A stretch of 64,000 bases of DNA from DASXRU01 sp033856235 (GCA_033856235.1 JAWVFI010000068.1:10008-74007); one strand, 5' to 3'. Shown: positions 9,442-18,511, numbered from the stretch's first letter. A program made the numbers and translations. The notes: generated by a model not told the origin, from the letters alone.

Positions 9442-11646
9442 ATGTTTCGATCAATTGCCATTTCGACAATAACGTTGCTAACCAGCATAGCTCTGTTCGG
9501 GCAGACTTCTAATCGACTCGCACCGGGCGCTCCCGGGCGCGACGCGCATTGGCCCAGCGCGGCGAAGAATGGGTTTGGCACGTCCAACACGATTGCGTCG
9601 AAGGTCTGGTTTACGCTGAACAATGGTGTGATGACGGAGGTCTATTATCCGCGGCTCGATGTTCCCAACGTTCAGACGCTGCAGCTGATCGTGGTTGGCG
9701 GCAAAGTGGAAACTGAAAGCGAAGATATGATTCATCGCCTGGAAGTACTCGATCCACAGGCTCTGACATTTCGACAAATCAACACCGCGAGGAGTGGGTA
9801 TTACACAATCACGAAAACCTACGTTACCGATCCGCAGCGCAACACGGTCTTGATCCAAATTGAGGTTGCCAGTCGAGAGGCGAACAACGTGTATGTGTAT
9901 TACGATCCCTCGCTCAATAACAGCGGCATGCACGACTCTGCCTGGACCGAGGGCGATGCGCTTTTGGCTGTTGATGGCGATAAGGCTTCGGCGCTGATTT
10001 CAAGTTCGGGATTTGCCTATCCGGACGAGTGGCTCAGGGACACACTAAAACCGTCGGATCGGGAGGCGGATCTGGAGATCTCGAACGGCTATCTTGGCTC
10101 TAGTGATGGCCTCACTGAGTTGAAAAGGAATTGGAATCGCTCGGGCTTTACGTCGTATCGGCGCGCGGACAATGGCAATGTAGTCCAGGTAGCGGCATTG
10201 AAGGGCTTTCAAGGTTGGAGCGGAAACCTTGTCCGTCACTGCACGCTGGCGTTGTCCTTTGGCAAGACGCCCGGCGAAGCCGTGCTCAACGCGCGGGCTT
10301 CATTGGCGAAAGGATTTACGCGCGCGCGGCGGGAATACGAAGCGGGCTGGCACTCCTATCTCAAACGATTACGGCGCGTTGAAGCAAAATACCAGCGGCA
10401 GTTCGACATGGCGGCCATGGTCTTGAAGGCCCTCGAAGACAAGACTTATCGCGGCGCAATGGTCGCTTCGCCCTCAATTCCCTGGGGTGGCGGGCCAAAC
10501 GCCAACGAGCCGACGATCAGCGGCTATCATGCTGTCTGGTCGCGCGATCTCTATCACGTAGCGACAGCGTTTCTGGCCCTGGGGGATCGCAGTAGCGCCA
10601 ATCGCGCGCTTGATTATCTCTTCAAGGTGCAACAAAAAGCGGATGGCAGTTTCCCGCAGAATTCCTGGGTCGATGGTCATGCGATTGGCGGCGGCTTGCA
10701 GATGGACCAAGTGGCGTTTCCACTCATACTCGCTTACCAGTTGCAGCGGACCGACGAGGCTACCTGGCTGCAACACGTCAAGCCGGCCGCGGATTTCATC
10801 CTTCGCAACGGTCCATATACTGGTCAGGATCGATGGGAAGAAAAATCGGGTTACTCGCCGTCTACCATCGCCGCGGAAATCGCGGGCCTGGTTTGTGCAG
10901 CGCGCATCGCCGGTATCAACCGCGACAAAGCCGCAAGCGACAAATATCTGAACAAGGCTGACGAATGGGTGCAATCGCTGGAACGTTGGACCTCAACCTC
11001 CCGCGGGCCTCACGCGCAGGCCGGCTATTATTTGCGCATAACGGAAAACGATGATCCGAACGACGCAGCAGGGCTGGAAATAAACAGCGGCGGTGGCCTA
11101 TACGATGAACGCGAGATCGTCGATGCCGGGTTCCTGGAGTTAGTGCGACTGGGGATCAAACCCGCGAGCGATCCCCTGATTGTCAGATCCCTCGGCATCA
11201 TAGACAGGCTGATCAAGGTCGATACCAAGGGCGGCTCTGGTTGGTACCGCTACAATCACGACGCTTATGGAGAAAGAACGGACGGCGGTAATTACGACGG
11301 CCGCACCGGAGTGGGACGGCTCTGGACGCTGCTCACTGGCGAAAGAGGCGAATACGACGTAGCGCGCGGAGACCTGGCTGCCGCGCGAAAACGACTGGAC
11401 GCAATGATGGCCTTTGCAAACGACGGAATGATGATTCCCGAACAGGTTTGGGATCGTAACGAGAGTCCACGGCCCGAACTTCGTTTTGGTGAAGGGACCG
11501 GCTCGGCTACTCCGCTGGCGTGGTCCATGGCGCAATTCATTCGTCTGGCAACCAATATCAGCCGCCGGCAAAATATCGAAACCCCGCGGATTGTTGCCGC
11601 CCGTTATCTCCAGAATCGGAAAAGGAAAAATGACCGATCCAACTAA
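9442..11646 (+). CDS. GH15 glucoamylase (glucan 1,4-alpha-glucosidase), exported
   Basis: 734 residues from ATG 9442. AAGGTGAG at 9424-9431 is a good SD, whereas the GTG at 9427 lacks one. It has a signal peptide (FRSIAISTITLLTSIALFG). An N-terminal beta-sandwich (residues about 25-270, with NGVMTEVYYPRLD) is followed by an alpha/alpha barrel. The catalytic acid region is RWEEKSGYSPST and the base region is MIPEQVWDR. The enzyme releases beta-D-glucose from non-reducing ends of maltodextrins, probably in the periplasm. Its 3' end overlaps the glucokinase start by 17 bases, tying glucose release to phosphorylation. Confidence 0.95.
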   Translation: MFRSIAISTITLLTSIALFGQTSNRLAPGAPGRDAHWPSAAKNGFGTSNTIASKVWFTLNNGVMTEVYYPRLDVPNVQTLQLIVVGGKVETESEDMIHRLEVLDPQALTFRQINTARSGYYTITKTYVTDPQRNTVLIQIEVASREANNVYVYYDPSLNNSGMHDSAWTEGDALLAVDGDKASALISSSGFAYPDEWLRDTLKPSDREADLEISNGYLGSSDGLTELKRNWNRSGFTSYRRADNGNVVQVAALKGFQGWSGNLVRHCTLALSFGKTPGEAVLNARASLAKGFTRARREYEAGWHSYLKRLRRVEAKYQRQFDMAAMVLKALEDKTYRGAMVASPSIPWGGGPNANEPTISGYHAVWSRDLYHVATAFLALGDRSSANRALDYLFKVQQKADGSFPQNSWVDGHAIGGGLQMDQVAFPLILAYQLQRTDEATWLQHVKPAADFILRNGPYTGQDRWEEKSGYSPSTIAAEIAGLVCAARIAGINRDKAASDKYLNKADEWVQSLERWTSTSRGPHAQAGYYLRITENDDPNDAAGLEINSGGGLYDEREIVDAGFLELVRLGIKPASDPLIVRSLGIIDRLIKVDTKGGSGWYRYNHDAYGERTDGGNYDGRTGVGRLWTLLTGERGEYDVARGDLAAARKRLDAMMAFANDGMMIPEQVWDRNESPRPELRFGEGTGSATPLAWSMAQFIRLATNISRRQNIETPRIVAARYLQNRKRKNDRSN

Positions 11647-12616
11647 CAGCGCAAGGGCGCCCGCCGGCGCCGGCTTCGTATTCGCCGCCGACCTCGGAGG
11701 CACGCATCTTCGCGCCGCTACCGTCGATCAAACGGGACGAATTAATTTTCGCCTCAAACAAAACACGGCGAAAAGCGCTGGTGAGATTGTGCGTACGCTG
11801 GTGCAGGCCGTGCGCGAGTGCGAGAAGCAGAAGATTGAGGCAGGAAACGCAGCCTGGGCTATCAAGGCGGTCTCTATTGTCGTGCCTGGAACAGTCAACG
11901 TTGACGAAGGCATCGTGGTGAAGGCGCCAAACGTTCCTTGCCTTGACGGCTTTCATCTGACGGGGGCTTTGGCCAATGAACTAAGCCGACCTGCGATTCT
12001 GGAGAACGACGCCAACGCCGCAGCCGTCGGCGAGATGTGGCTAGGCGCTGGACGTGGGCATCGCACCATCGTATGCGTAACTCTGGGCACCGGTGTCGGC
12101 GGCGGGATAATTCTGGAGGGAAAACTTTGGCGCGGCGCGGATGGCGCGGCGGCAGAGATCGGACACATGTGTGTGGATCCTTTCGGTGGCGTGGCTTGCG
12201 GCTGCGGCAGTCGTGGCTGTCTGGAGGTATATGCTTCCGCGACGGCGATCGTGCGCATGACTCGTGAAGCCAGTCCGCGACACCCGAATTCCGTGCTGCG
12301 GCCGGGCGCGGATTTGACCGCGGAAACCATTTACGACGCAGGTCTTAACGGCGATGACCTTGCCCTGGAAGTCTTCCGCCGCATGGGCGTCTACCTGGGA
12401 ATTGGATTAGCAAATTTGATCAATATCATCAACCCGGAAATGATTGTGATTGGCGGCGGCGTAGTAAACGGCTGGGATCTGTTTGAAAAGCACATGCATC
12501 AACAGGTGGCGGAGCGCGCTTTCCCGCTACTGGCCGCGCGCGTGAAAATCGTGCGCGCCGAATGCGGTGACGATGCGGGGTTGCTGGGTGCCGCGCGGCT
12601 CGCATTTGGTGATTAG
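11630..12616 (+). CDS. ROK-family glucokinase
   Basis: 328 residues. The ATG at 11630 is preceded by GGAAAAGGA, and longer upstream frames run inside the glucoamylase gene. The phosphate-binding motif AADLGGTHLRAATVD is at the N-terminus, and LGTGVGGGI follows mid-protein. The ROK zinc site CGCGSRGCLE is intact, and the sugar-binding ENDANAAAVGE motif is present. No helix-turn-helix domain precedes it, so it is a kinase and not a ROK repressor. It would convert glucose made by the glucoamylase and alpha-glucosidase into glucose 6-phosphate in the cytoplasm. Confidence 0.95.
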   Translation: MTDPTNSARAPAGAGFVFAADLGGTHLRAATVDQTGRINFRLKQNTAKSAGEIVRTLVQAVRECEKQKIEAGNAAWAIKAVSIVVPGTVNVDEGIVVKAPNVPCLDGFHLTGALANELSRPAILENDANAAAVGEMWLGAGRGHRTIVCVTLGTGVGGGIILEGKLWRGADGAAAEIGHMCVDPFGGVACGCGSRGCLEVYASATAIVRMTREASPRHPNSVLRPGADLTAETIYDAGLNGDDLALEVFRRMGVYLGIGLANLINIINPEMIVIGGGVVNGWDLFEKHMHQQVAERAFPLLAARVKIVRAECGDDAGLLGAARLAFGD

Positions 12617-12793
12617 GGACTGGGCCGTGTCGTTCGTGTTGGTTCGCCAGTTTCCGTGTACTTCGTGGACCGTCTGCTTAGGATTCAAAGCTATACGACC
12701 CCCGAAATCACTCTAAGCTACCCGAACGAACGCGAAACAAGAATTTTGAAAAGCGGCAAGGCCTTGCTCCCGCTCATCCGCAGAGAAGCTGAT

Positions 12794-15283
12794 ATGAAAC
12801 AAGGGTTCGCTATCCTCTTTTGCCTCCTGGTACTAGGCGCAACGAGCAGGTCACAAGACATCACCAGGCTGGAAAAGATCGGCCCGGTCGCCGGTTTTAC
12901 AAGATCCGAAAATGCAGTTGTCTTCAACTGCCAGGACAAATCTGAGGTCCAGGTGACCCTCCTCGCCTCCGACCTCGTGCGCGTGCGCGCATCCTTCACC
13001 AGGTCAATCCCCGCGAAGGATCATTCCTGGGCCATAGCTAAAACTAACTGGCCGACCCCGCGTTGGCAGCTATCCGAAACGAAGGATGCTGTTTTGATCA
13101 CGACTGACGAGATCGAAATTGTGGTTCATCGCTCCCCGCTGCTAATTGAATTTCGCGACGCCCAGACGCATGCCACTATCAACGCCGACGAGCAGCCCAT
13201 GGCTTACGATGCCAGGGGATTGCTGAAGGAAATGATGTTCGATCCTAAGGCCGGAACTTTCGTCGCGGCGGCGAAGAAACTTGGTTTCGATGAACACTTC
13301 TACGGATTGGGAGAAAAAGCCGCACGGCTGGATAAGCGTCGCAACTCATTCGTAAACTGGAATTCCGACACGCCCGGCTATACCGAAGGCAAAGATCCGA
13401 TTTATCAGACCATCCCTTTTTATACAGGGCTGCAGAATGGCACCGCCTACGGAATCTTTTTCGACAATAGCTACCGCAGCTACTTTGATTTCGGTAAGTC
13501 GTCGCAGCGACGGGTGTGGTTTGGCGCTGAGGGTGGCGAACTTAACTACTACTTCTTCTACGGTCCGTCGATAAAGAAGGTCCTTAATCGTTACGCAGAC
13601 CTCACCGGTCACATGCCGCTGCCGCCGCTGTGGGCCCTCGGCAACCAACAGAGTCGCTGGAGCTACTACCCGGACAAGATGGTCGAGGAAGTTGTCAGCG
13701 AGTATCGCAAACGGGACTTGCCACTGGATGTAATTCATCTGGACATTGATTACATGCAGGAGTATCGCGTGTTCACCTGGGACCGCGAGCGTTTTCAGAA
13801 TCCTAAAACACTGAGCGCGGAACTCGGCAAACAGGGAGTCAAGCTCATCGCGATCGTCGACCCCGGAGTCAAGTATCAGCCAAGCGCGAAGGGTGCAGGT
13901 CAGATCACCTCAATCACTCCGGAACTCGAATCGCAGCAGCAGCGCTACTACGTTTTGGATGCGGGTCTGGAAAAGAACTACTTTCAGCGGCGCCGGAATG
14001 GCGACTTGTTTATTCCCAAAGTCTGGCCCGGGGACAGTGTCTTTGTGGATTACACCCTTCCGGCTGCGCGCGAATGGTGGGGCAGTCTGCATCGAGCCTA
14101 CACAGACAATGGCGTAGTGGGAATTTGGAACGACATGAACGAGCCGGCGGACTTCGTCGATCAAACCGGCAAGAACCAGATCGATGTCGTCAGTTACGAT
14201 CAAGGCGAAAAATCAACACATGCGAAAAATCGCAACGTGTTTGCCCTCCTGATGGCCCGGGCAACCTACGAAGGCCTTGAGCGGCTGCGACCTAATCAGC
14301 GGCCCTACGTAATCACGCGGGCCGGTTATGCCGGAATTCAGAGATACTCGACCATGTGGACTGGCGACACCAACAGCACGTGGGAGGCGCTGCAACTTAA
14401 CATCCCGATGTTCACCACGTTGGGTTTGTCCGGTGAGCCTTTTGTCGGCAGTGATGTCGGCGGATTCATCGGTCGCGCCAATGGTGAGTTGCTGGTCCGC
14501 GCTTATCAGGTAAGTTTCCTGGCGCCGTTTTGCCGGAATCATAAAGTAATCGATGGTTACGATCAGGAGCCGTGGCGCTTCGGGAAATACTACGAAGACA
14601 TCATTCGCAAGTATCTGAAATTGCGTTACGAGTTGCTGCCTTTTCTTTATACCACCCTGGAAGAAGCTCATCGCGCGGGCGTGCCGTTGTTTCGCCCTCT
14701 GGTACTCAACTACCAGGATGATCCCAATACCTACAATCTCGATGACGAGTTCATGATTGGAGACGATCTACTGGTCGCCCCAATCGTCAAACCCGATGTC
14801 ACACGGCGTTTGGTTTACCTCCCAAAGGGCGTGTGGTACGACTACTGGACAAACAAAAAATACGAAGGTGGGACGATGATCGCGTTCGGGGCTCCGCTGG
14901 AAACTGTGCCGATGTTCGTGCGCGCCGGAGCGATCATCCCAATGGGGCCAGCGATGAAATACGTAGGGGAAAAGCCTCTGGACCCCATCACATTTCATGT
15001 TTATCCGGACAGCACTGGTTCTGCTTCAACGGTTTTGTACGAGGACGATGGCGTTAGTCCTGCATACAAGCAGGGGAACTTTCGCCGAACCAATGTCAGA
15101 GCCAGGCGAGCTGGCCAGGGTTACTTCATTTCGCTAAGCGCGCCCGAAGGAGACTACAAACCAGGACCCCGAAAGTTTGCCTTTGTGATAAATGCCTTTG
15201 GGCAAAAGCCACAGCTCTTGACAATGACTGATGGCGGCACCGCGCAGGCAATTCAAACTGGCGTCCGCCTTCGTCCGCGCTGA
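12794..15283 (+). CDS. GH31 alpha-glucosidase, exported
   Basis: 829 residues from ATG 12794, where a signal peptide begins (KQGFAILFCLLVLGATSRS). The 46 upstream in-frame codons look non-coding. The N-terminal beta-domain is followed by the GH31 barrel with WNDMNEPADF (nucleophile Asp), WTGDTNSTW (acid/base Asp) and GSDVGGFIGR. Family knowledge: removes terminal alpha-linked glucose from maltose, isomaltose or short dextrins. It would complete conversion of glucoamylase products to glucose. It stands 177 bases after the kinase gene; nothing else is apparent in that gap. Confidence 0.95.
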   Translation: MKQGFAILFCLLVLGATSRSQDITRLEKIGPVAGFTRSENAVVFNCQDKSEVQVTLLASDLVRVRASFTRSIPAKDHSWAIAKTNWPTPRWQLSETKDAVLITTDEIEIVVHRSPLLIEFRDAQTHATINADEQPMAYDARGLLKEMMFDPKAGTFVAAAKKLGFDEHFYGLGEKAARLDKRRNSFVNWNSDTPGYTEGKDPIYQTIPFYTGLQNGTAYGIFFDNSYRSYFDFGKSSQRRVWFGAEGGELNYYFFYGPSIKKVLNRYADLTGHMPLPPLWALGNQQSRWSYYPDKMVEEVVSEYRKRDLPLDVIHLDIDYMQEYRVFTWDRERFQNPKTLSAELGKQGVKLIAIVDPGVKYQPSAKGAGQITSITPELESQQQRYYVLDAGLEKNYFQRRRNGDLFIPKVWPGDSVFVDYTLPAAREWWGSLHRAYTDNGVVGIWNDMNEPADFVDQTGKNQIDVVSYDQGEKSTHAKNRNVFALLMARATYEGLERLRPNQRPYVITRAGYAGIQRYSTMWTGDTNSTWEALQLNIPMFTTLGLSGEPFVGSDVGGFIGRANGELLVRAYQVSFLAPFCRNHKVIDGYDQEPWRFGKYYEDIIRKYLKLRYELLPFLYTTLEEAHRAGVPLFRPLVLNYQDDPNTYNLDDEFMIGDDLLVAPIVKPDVTRRLVYLPKGVWYDYWTNKKYEGGTMIAFGAPLETVPMFVRAGAIIPMGPAMKYVGEKPLDPITFHVYPDSTGSASTVLYEDDGVSPAYKQGNFRRTNVRARRAGQGYFISLSAPEGDYKPGPRKFAFVINAFGQKPQLLTMTDGGTAQAIQTGVRLRPR

Positions 15284-15332
15284 AAGTCACACGGCTCAGA
15301 GTTGCGGAATTAACGCACCCGGAGAAATTTCC

Positions 15333-15899
15333 ATGACCTGGATTAAGACCATTTCACCAGCAATCGACGAGCAGGTGCGTCGCGCGATGGAAGCGCAGCG
15401 TGAGCTTTACCCAATCGAATATGCCGACCCTATCCATCCAACCTCTGATGGACAATCCTCCAGCATCGTCGCTTCGCACAGCCTGATTCCTGAGGCGCTG
15501 CATCATGCCTTTGCCACGTTTGGCGCCCTGATGTCGCCTGATTTGCCACTATCCAGGCGGCAGCATGAAATGATCACGACGGTGGTTTCAGTCGCCAATC
15601 GTTGTCATTATTGAATCGAATCACACGCAGAGTTTCTGCGTCGCGTGACTTTGGACGAAGACCTGGTGAAGGCGCTGCAGGAGGACTACCGGGCCGCGCC
15701 CATTTCTGAGCAGGACAGGACGATGCTGGACTATGTGGCACAAGTGACGCGAGATGCGACTGGTATTAATCGGCAGGATCACGAGCGATTGCGTGCGGTC
15801 GGTTTTGATGACCGTGGCATTCTGCAAATAACGCTGATCGCATCGTGGTTTAACTACATAAATCGCGTCGCGGACGCGTTGGGAGTTGGCAGAGACTAA
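15333..15899 (+). CDS. AhpD-like/peroxidase-related selenoprotein (in-frame TGA read as selenocysteine)
   Basis: One continuous frame of 188 residues with a single internal TGA at 15612-15614; ATG 15333 follows GGAG at 15321. The two halves together match the full uncharacterised peroxidase-related branch of the AhpD/carboxymuconolactone decarboxylase family. The N-half reads LSRRQHEMITTVVSVANRCHY, the C-half IESHAEFLRR, then DYRAAPISEQDRTMLDY and the family ending FNYINRVADALGV. The TGA replaces exactly the second Cys of the redox motif CxxC, giving C-H-Y-U. A hairpin follows immediately (15621-15648). I therefore infer a thiol/selenol peroxidase-type enzyme. The alternative is a Cys-to-stop mutation (TGC or TGT to TGA) in a dying gene; the intact frame on both sides, the position and the hairpin argue against that. 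An ordinary gene finder would report two fragments. Confidence 0.8.
15612..15648 (+). promoter_or_regulatory. Candidate bacterial SECIS element after the in-frame TGA
   Basis: The stem pairs TCAC-ACGCAG (15621-15630) with CTGCGT (15636-15641) and GTGA (15645-15648), with a CGC bulge on the 3' side and the loop AGTTT. The loop G at 15632 is 18 bases beyond the TGA. Bacterial SECIS elements are known to be short hairpins just after the UGA with a G in the apical loop. The hairpin is coding sequence, as expected in bacteria. Confidence 0.65.
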
Positions 15900-15927
15900 G
15901 TAGTGTTTTTCTTTTTTGCTGCGTGAA

Positions 15928-15996
15928 GTAAAACGAATCGGCGTGTTGACCGGAAGTGGCGATGCGCCGGGATTCAACCCGGCTATCAAAGGTTGG
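15928..15996 (+). pseudogene. 6-phosphofructokinase N-terminal remnant
   Basis: The frame reads VKRIGVLTGSGDAPGFNPAI, which is the nucleotide-binding start of PfkA-type phosphofructokinases (IGVLTGGGDAPG). No initiation codon precedes it in place, and the similarity ends after about 23 codons. A glycolytic remnant beside a glucan-to-glucose-6-phosphate locus suggests that a pfk gene once stood here. Confidence 0.6.
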
Positions 15997-16135
15997 CACC
16001 AAAATCTCTGTTCCAGGCATCAACTGGGCTCAGGGATCCACTCTCCTGCTGGTGCTACAAAAGGGTTGCAGATATTGTGAAGAGAGCTCGGCCTTCTACC
16101 GCAGGCTCTACGATCAAAGATCTGGATCACAACCG
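15992..16135 (+). pseudogene. Thioredoxin-like/redoxin gene remnant
   Basis: In the frame that reads GTKISVPGINW, then TLLLVLQKGCRYCEESSAFY, the words match the CxxC region of a TlpA-like or redoxin-type thiol protein. There is no signal peptide, no C-terminal half and no proper start. It abuts the phosphofructokinase remnant, so two unrelated gene pieces have been joined. It ends 20 bases before the next gene. Confidence 0.5.
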
Positions 16136-16155
16136 CGCATGCCAGAGGATCTCCC

Positions 16156-16638
16156 ATGACAGACAAGTGGCTGACAGTCGCTGCAGGTTTGCCGGATGAG
16201 CCCGACACCTTCGATATGAACGCACTGTGCAGTGTGGCCGGTCCCGGCAGCTTCTTTGATGGGTTGTTCGCCTCGGTCATCGATGCCGCGGTCGATAGGT
16301 CAAGCCCGGTGATCGAGAGCGTGACCCGGGATGTTGATTGGGAAATCACCAAGGGGTTTTGCGGTGGGGCGGACGTCGGCCTTCGCTTTCAGGAATTTCG
16401 CCACCGCGAAACATCGTCCGTGGATATGAGGTTGGCGTGGGAGACTTACGGACTTCCCGGTGTTCAGGTTCGCTGGGAGTTCTACCTGGAGAAAGCGGGC
16501 CAATTGGGTTTCGCGGCCTTTCGTCACAAAACTCTCCAGGTAAATTTTAGAGACGATGCAGCCCAAGCACGTTTCGTGGAGATTTGGGAAAGGGTCTTTA
16601 ACCGGAAGCCCGTCTTTCGTCCTCCCGCGACCGACTAG
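16156..16638 (+). CDS. Hypothetical protein, 160 residues
   Basis: I do not recognise a family. The start is ATG 16156, with an AGAGGATCTCCC sequence just upstream acting as a fair SD. It has no signal peptide or membrane segment and is mildly acidic. The composition looks like a real soluble protein: DFSVD-type alternation is absent, but two-residue aromatic clusters (WEFYLEK, FAAFRHK, FVEIWERVF) suggest an alpha/beta fold with a C-terminal helix. It follows the remnant region and is isolated from other genes by gaps on both sides, so no partner suggests a role. Confidence 0.55.
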   Translation: MTDKWLTVAAGLPDEPDTFDMNALCSVAGPGSFFDGLFASVIDAAVDRSSPVIESVTRDVDWEITKGFCGGADVGLRFQEFRHRETSSVDMRLAWETYGLPGVQVRWEFYLEKAGQLGFAAFRHKTLQVNFRDDAAQARFVEIWERVFNRKPVFRPPATD

Positions 16639-16760
16639 CTTATAGGCCGCCAGCCATCCTCCGGAAACCCTAAGAAACAAAAGCTTCACCAACCCAGGAT
16701 TCGCGCCGTCGCTCGCGGCTTGGAAAACTTCCGAGGATTATTTCAGCCGCGGCGCGATTC

Positions 16761-17102
16761 TCACTCACTCTCCAAAACAGCGAAAGAAAAATTCCCGTTC
16801 TGCAGCGTGCGGTCGCCCGTAACCGGGTCGAAGACCAGGACCACAAAACCGTCCTTGTCCATTTTGCCGGTGTTCACAGTAAGCATTGGCGCCGAGGGAC
16901 TGGTGTGAGCAGAGGCGAGTAGGGTGTAAGGCACCGCGATTGGCGCGTCAAAAATAATCCTGACCATTCCTACCGGCGGCCCTACCGGCAGGCCAAAACC
17001 CGGCACTGGCTGGACCTTCCAATTCGTCGAGCCGGATTTGCGGACATAGCTACCCTGCTCAAAAGCGACCATGCCAAACGTCGAGATGTTTGCTGCCGTC
17101 AT
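16761..17102 (-). CDS. Small hypothetical protein downstream of DyP peroxidase
   Basis: 113 residues, no signal peptide, no recognised family. It is rich in Gly, Pro, Val and Phe with beta-type alternation (MVRIIFDAPIAVPYTLL, DGFVVLVFDPVTGDRT), which suggests an all-beta fold such as a lectin-like or tail-fibre-like domain. It begins 24 bases after the DyP peroxidase stop on the same strand, so the two very likely form an operon. It could be a cargo or partner of that peroxidase; the sequence alone does not say. Confidence 0.65.
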   Translation of the reverse strand: MTAANISTFGMVAFEQGSYVRKSGSTNWKVQPVPGFGLPVGPPVGMVRIIFDAPIAVPYTLLASAHTSPSAPMLTVNTGKMDKDGFVVLVFDPVTGDRTLQNGNFSFAVLESE

Positions 17103-17125
17103 CGTGGCGCCCTCCAGAGCACGCT

Positions 17126-18511
17126 TTATTTGAAGAAGATATCGCCGGCAAACTCACGATGCTCCGGCGGAACAAAGTAATAACATCCTTCAATCGGTTC
17201 AACTATTCCGGCGTCGGGATCAAACAGCCCGTCAGTGTTCCGCAGGAAACACGGATTCAGCAGCCAGATGTTATTGATGAACTCAAAACCCGTCTGTTGG
17301 ATGTTGTTTTGGAAGCAAAGAAAATTGATTCCGTAAGTAACCTGCCCGGTGGTCTTGTCCATCTCGCAATAGTTCGCTCCCCGGCGACGAATGCGGATGT
17401 CCTGAATATGAAAGACATTACTCTGCCCGGCATCGAGTGGCGGGAAGGGACCACAGAAAGGTGAAGGCGTTGCGCCGCGGGCTTTGTGGCCGTGCGCTTC
17501 GTAAAACATCAGGTCGGTGTCTGAAGAGTCCGGCTCCTTTTCTACGATCTTGCCGTGAAACCGGCTGATCACCCGGCCCGTCTCACGATCGCGTCCGATG
17601 GAATGAGCGCGCGCCTCTTCACCGTGATAGGTGTTCCCGTCAAAGTCTTTGACTTTGAATTTATCGGAATTCCACTTGTCCAGATGTTCGATGTACTTTC
17701 GATGGACCATATAGGTGCCGCCGTCATAGTGCGGATCATCTCTGGCTTCGGTGGACTCTCCCGGAAAAGGCGGCGCCGGGTGTGGCAGGTAAATCTTCCG
17801 TCGATAGTAGCCCGGATCGTTCGCCATCTTGTCGTCAAGATTGCTCAAGCCGTCGTAGTAGCCAATATGATCTCTTCGATCGCCTCGATTGAATGCGTCG
17901 TGAAGGCTGACCACCTCGACCTTGAAAGGCTCTATGGCTTTGCGGATCGCGTCCCAGAAATCAACGGTCAGGAAGCGGTTGTTCGACTCAATCAGCAGCA
18001 GCAGATCTGATTCAGATTCGGCCAGCCACTTGCGATAAGCTGCGTCCACCTCTGGATCAGTCGGTTCCTTGCCGCCGTTGTCCCGCGCCAGTCGCTTCTT
18101 AACGTGCAGCTTGTCGCCGTCCGCATTCATGGTCCTGAGATACATCGGAATCTTGCGGTTCTTCATATCAAACCGCGTTGACGGGCGGGCAGTAAAACTT
18201 CCACCAGGGGGAAAGTTAGGAATAGCTTCATACTCCGGCCTCTCACCGATAGGTCCGGCAAAGAATCGGAGGCTGAAGCCGACCAGCAAATTCAGCCGGT
18301 GGTCGCGCACCGCCAATCTCTTGGCGCTTAGTGAGCCATCGGCATTGTAGAACTCGCCATGTGCACGTTCGGGGTCGGTCTTTTGCCGGTCGACCTCGCC
18401 GATGGCCCGCAGGACCGCTGTCGCCTGTTCCCGATCATTGAAAGGAAGATTCAGTTTAATGAACAGCATGAAGTCGGGCTGCTCTGAATCAATTCCGGGT
18501 CGTTTATACAT
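17126..18511 (-). CDS. DyP-type heme peroxidase family protein
   Basis: 461 residues. Hallmarks: HIGYYDGLSN (the GxxDG motif carrying the distal catalytic Asp), GTYMVHRKY, GRDRETGR, and near the C-terminus the beta motif IRRRGANYCE that follows the proximal heme His region. There is no signal peptide and no TAT motif, so it is probably cytoplasmic. Family knowledge: peroxide-dependent oxidation of dyes, lignin-type phenols or porphyrins. The long N-terminal half (residues 1-200) fits class C/D (V-type) members. No encapsulin gene is nearby. The assigned proximal His is not certain from inspection alone. Confidence 0.75.
   Translation of the reverse strand: MYKRPGIDSEQPDFMLFIKLNLPFNDREQATAVLRAIGEVDRQKTDPERAHGEFYNADGSLSAKRLAVRDHRLNLLVGFSLRFFAGPIGERPEYEAIPNFPPGGSFTARPSTRFDMKNRKIPMYLRTMNADGDKLHVKKRLARDNGGKEPTDPEVDAAYRKWLAESESDLLLLIESNNRFLTVDFWDAIRKAIEPFKVEVVSLHDAFNRGDRRDHIGYYDGLSNLDDKMANDPGYYRRKIYLPHPAPPFPGESTEARDDPHYDGGTYMVHRKYIEHLDKWNSDKFKVKDFDGNTYHGEEARAHSIGRDRETGRVISRFHGKIVEKEPDSSDTDLMFYEAHGHKARGATPSPFCGPFPPLDAGQSNVFHIQDIRIRRRGANYCEMDKTTGQVTYGINFLCFQNNIQQTGFEFINNIWLLNPCFLRNTDGLFDPDAGIVEPIEGCYYFVPPEHREFAGDIFFK

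Noticed and set aside
15612..15614. TGA in the AhpD-like gene as an ordinary nonsense mutation or frameshift
   Set aside because: The frame does not shift across it, the codon replaces a Cys by one base, both halves are well conserved, and a SECIS-like hairpin follows. Kept as an alternative within the feature.
15900..16155. selC (tRNA-Sec) beside the selenoprotein gene
   Set aside because: I looked for a long acceptor/T-arm and CCA end on the plus strand and found gene remnants instead.
17126..18511. Encapsulin-linked DyP system
   Set aside because: No encapsulin shell gene or C-terminal cargo tag was seen near the DyP gene.
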